Source of the DNA: Pseudogemmatithrix spongiicola
GTDB lineage: Bacteria > Gemmatimonadota > Gemmatimonadetes > Gemmatimonadales > Gemmatimonadaceae
Direction: 5' to 3'
NCBI RefSeq assembly: GCF_030623445.1
Contig: NZ_CP130613.1
Location: 62,001-126,000, forward strand
DNA: 64,000 nt
Of this stretch, positions 61,131-64,000 are shown piece by piece (the first letter of the stretch is position 1; the number at the start of each line of letters is the position of its first letter). Under the pieces are notes generated by a model. It saw nothing but the letters and a program-made list of their open reading frames with translations. It searched no databases and had not been told where the DNA came from. The position numbers and the translations under genes are program-made.

Positions 61131-61148
61131 TGTCAAGAGAGCCTGACG
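61131..61148. promoter_or_regulatory. PpsR-like operator between aerR and bchF
   Basis: TGTCAAGAGAGCCTGACG, one base from the TGT-N12-ACA palindrome. It agrees with the hemC/bphP site at TGTCAAG and CTGACG. On the minus strand TTGACA at 61136-61131 is a likely -35 for aerR, so the operator overlaps that promoter; the bchF promoter begins 10 bases to the right. Confidence 0.6.
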
Positions 61149-61158
61149 TAAACTTCTA

Positions 61159-61187
61159 TTGACAACCTCTGGGCCGTCTGCCAATAT
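61159..61187 (+). promoter_or_regulatory. Candidate bchF promoter
   Basis: TTGACA (61159-61164), 17 bases, CAATAT (61182-61187). The -35 is canonical and the -10 is fair. It starts just after the PpsR-like operator and would drive bchF-bchN-bchB. Confidence 0.5.
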
Positions 61188-61243
61188 CTGGGTGGCGCAG
61201 GCCGTCGGTCTGCGACGTCGAGGTCTGCCAACTCCCCCCAAGT

Positions 61244-63027
<1,784 letters not shown>

Positions 63028-63031
63028 AGCG

Positions 63032-64000
63032 ATGCAACTCACGCTCTGGACCTACGAGGGCCCGCCGCACGTCGGCGCGATGCGCATCGCCACGTCGATG
63101 CGCGAGGTGCACTACGTGCTGCACGCGCCGCAGGGCGACACCTACGCGGACCTGCTGTTCACGATGATCGAGCGCCGCGACAAGCGCCCGCCCGTGACGT
63201 ACACGACGTTCCAGGCCCGCGACCTGGGCGGCGACACCGCGAACCTCGTGGTGAGTGCCGTGCGCGATGCCTACGAGCGCTTCAAGCCGCAGGCGCTGCT
63301 GGTCGGCGATTCCTGCACGGCCGAACTGATCCAGGATCAATCGGGCGCGCTGGCGATGGGGATGAATCTCCCCGTGCCGGTGGTGCCGCTTGAACTGCCG
63401 GCGTACTCCAAGAAGGAGAACTGGGGCGCGTCGGAGACGTTCTACCATCTCGTGCGCGCGATGGTCGGCAGCGCGAAGCGCGAGCGTCCCCAGCGGTCGG
63501 CGGGGCAGCGCCCCAAGGCCAACCTGCTGGGCCCCACGGCGCTCGGCTTCCGCAGCCGCGATGACGTGCGCGAGGTACGCGCCCTGCTCGAAAGCGTTGG
63601 CGTGGACGTGCACGTCGTCGCGCCCTGGGACGCGACGCCGGCGCAGCTGCAGTCGCTTACCGACGCGGACTTCAACATCTGCCTGTATCCGGAGATCGCC
63701 CTCACGACGGCGAGCTGGCTGCAGCGCACGCAGGGCATGCCGTTCGTGAAGACGGTGCCGATCGGCGTCGGCGCCACGCGCGACTTCCTCACCGAAGTGG
63801 GCCAGCTCGCCGGTGTCGATGTCAGCGACGCCCTCGACGCCGCGCAGAGCCGCCTGCCTTGGTACTCGCGCTCGGTGGACTCGACCTACCTCACGGGCAA
63901 GCGCGTGTTCATCTTCGCCGACGGCACGCATGCGATCGCCGCGGCGCGCATCGCCCGCGACGAACTCGGCTTCACCGTGGTCGGGCTCGGCACCTACTCG
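63032..64000 (+). CDS. bchB: Dark-operative protochlorophyllide reductase, B subunit (3' partial)
   Basis: The first 323 residues; the gene leaves the window. [23 protein letters not shown] is the standard start; the Asp of [11 protein letters not shown] is the unusual cluster ligand that completes the BchN cysteines. [15 protein letters not shown] and [21 protein letters not shown] follow the family. AAGGTG is placed before the ATG. The next genes outside the window would be expected to include bchH, bchL and bchM. Confidence 0.97.
   Translation, partial: MQLTLWTYEGPPHVGAMRIATSMREVHYVLHAPQGDTYADLLFTMIERRDKRPPVTYTTFQARDLGGDTANLVVSAVRDAYERFKPQALLVGDSCTAELIQDQSGALAMGMNLPVPVVPLELPAYSKKENWGASETFYHLVRAMVGSAKRERPQRSAGQRPKANLLGPTALGFRSRDDVREVRALLESVGVDVHVVAPWDATPAQLQSLTDADFNICLYPEIALTTASWLQRTQGMPFVKTVPIGVGATRDFLTEVGQLAGVDVSDALDAAQSRLPWYSRSVDSTYLTGKRVFIFADGTHAIAAARIARDELGFTVVGLGTYS

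Overview
The window comes from the chromosome of a high-GC, Gram-negative, bacteriochlorophyll-making bacterium. The most economical reading is a phototrophic member of the Gemmatimonadota, related to Gemmatimonas phototrophica. This rests on a photosynthesis gene cluster (bchF-bchN-bchB, bchG, bchP, a PucC-type carrier, ppsR, aerR, bphP) of the purple-bacterial kind. Its flanks are not alphaproteobacterial: ALA is made by the C5 route (HemA plus HemL), and there are a type III glutamine synthetase, a chromosomal RPA-type replication initiator and many secreted proteins with AQ-type or lipoprotein signals. The taxonomic call is inference from gene content; no rRNA gene lies in the window.

Layout. 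1-6.6 kb: a MoeB/ThiF-rhodanese protein (cut at the left edge), an esterase, a YggX-like protein, a NrtR-like regulator, a cold-shock protein, LemA and TPM proteins. 6.6-9.5 kb: class I fumarase divergent from an iron-linked PepSY protein with a Fur-like palindrome. 9.5-24.7 kb, almost all on the minus strand: OB-HD nuclease-like protein, zinc ribbon, SPFH protein, TolB-like lipoprotein, S41 protease, RPA-type initiator, MerR regulator, an acidic/histone-H1-like protein, a TolC-adaptor-RND efflux operon and an HD-GYP response regulator with a broken HD pair. 24.8-31.1 kb, plus strand: type I glutamine synthetase, FKBP lipoprotein, MATE exporter, and a tandem of two ATP-grasp ligases, the second fused to a complete SET/post-SET methyltransferase domain. 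31.2-42.7 kb: M14 peptidase, two related small secreted proteins, type III glutamine synthetase, cupredoxin-DUF4142 pair, an esterase, a Tat-exported amidase and a VTT membrane protein. A tRNA-Cys follows.

43-64 kb is one continuous tetrapyrrole and photosynthesis region. hemC-hemD-hemB-hemL make glutamate-1-semialdehyde into hydroxymethylbilane and uroporphyrinogen. A long minus-strand run, aerR-ppsR-bchG-pucC-like-bchP-tspO-hemA-hemE-hemF-hemY-bphO, covers regulation, the last steps of bacteriochlorophyll, the rest of the path to protoporphyrin, and biliverdin production. bphP, a kinase-less bacteriophytochrome, is convergent with bphO. bchF-bchN-bchB start a plus-strand operon that leaves the window. 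Two divergent promoter regions in this cluster (hemC/bphP and aerR/bchF) carry nearly the same 18-bp operator, close to the PpsR/CrtJ consensus. The picture is a tetrapyrrole supercluster controlled by far-red light (BphP with BphO-made biliverdin), PpsR and a cobalamin-binding AerR. PpsR here lacks the cysteine used for redox sensing in Rhodobacter.

No rRNA, CRISPR array, insertion sequence, integrase or attachment site was seen, and no gene-free stretch exceeds 300 bases. Start codons, promoters and operators were judged by eye; domain calls come from motif recognition, not database searches.
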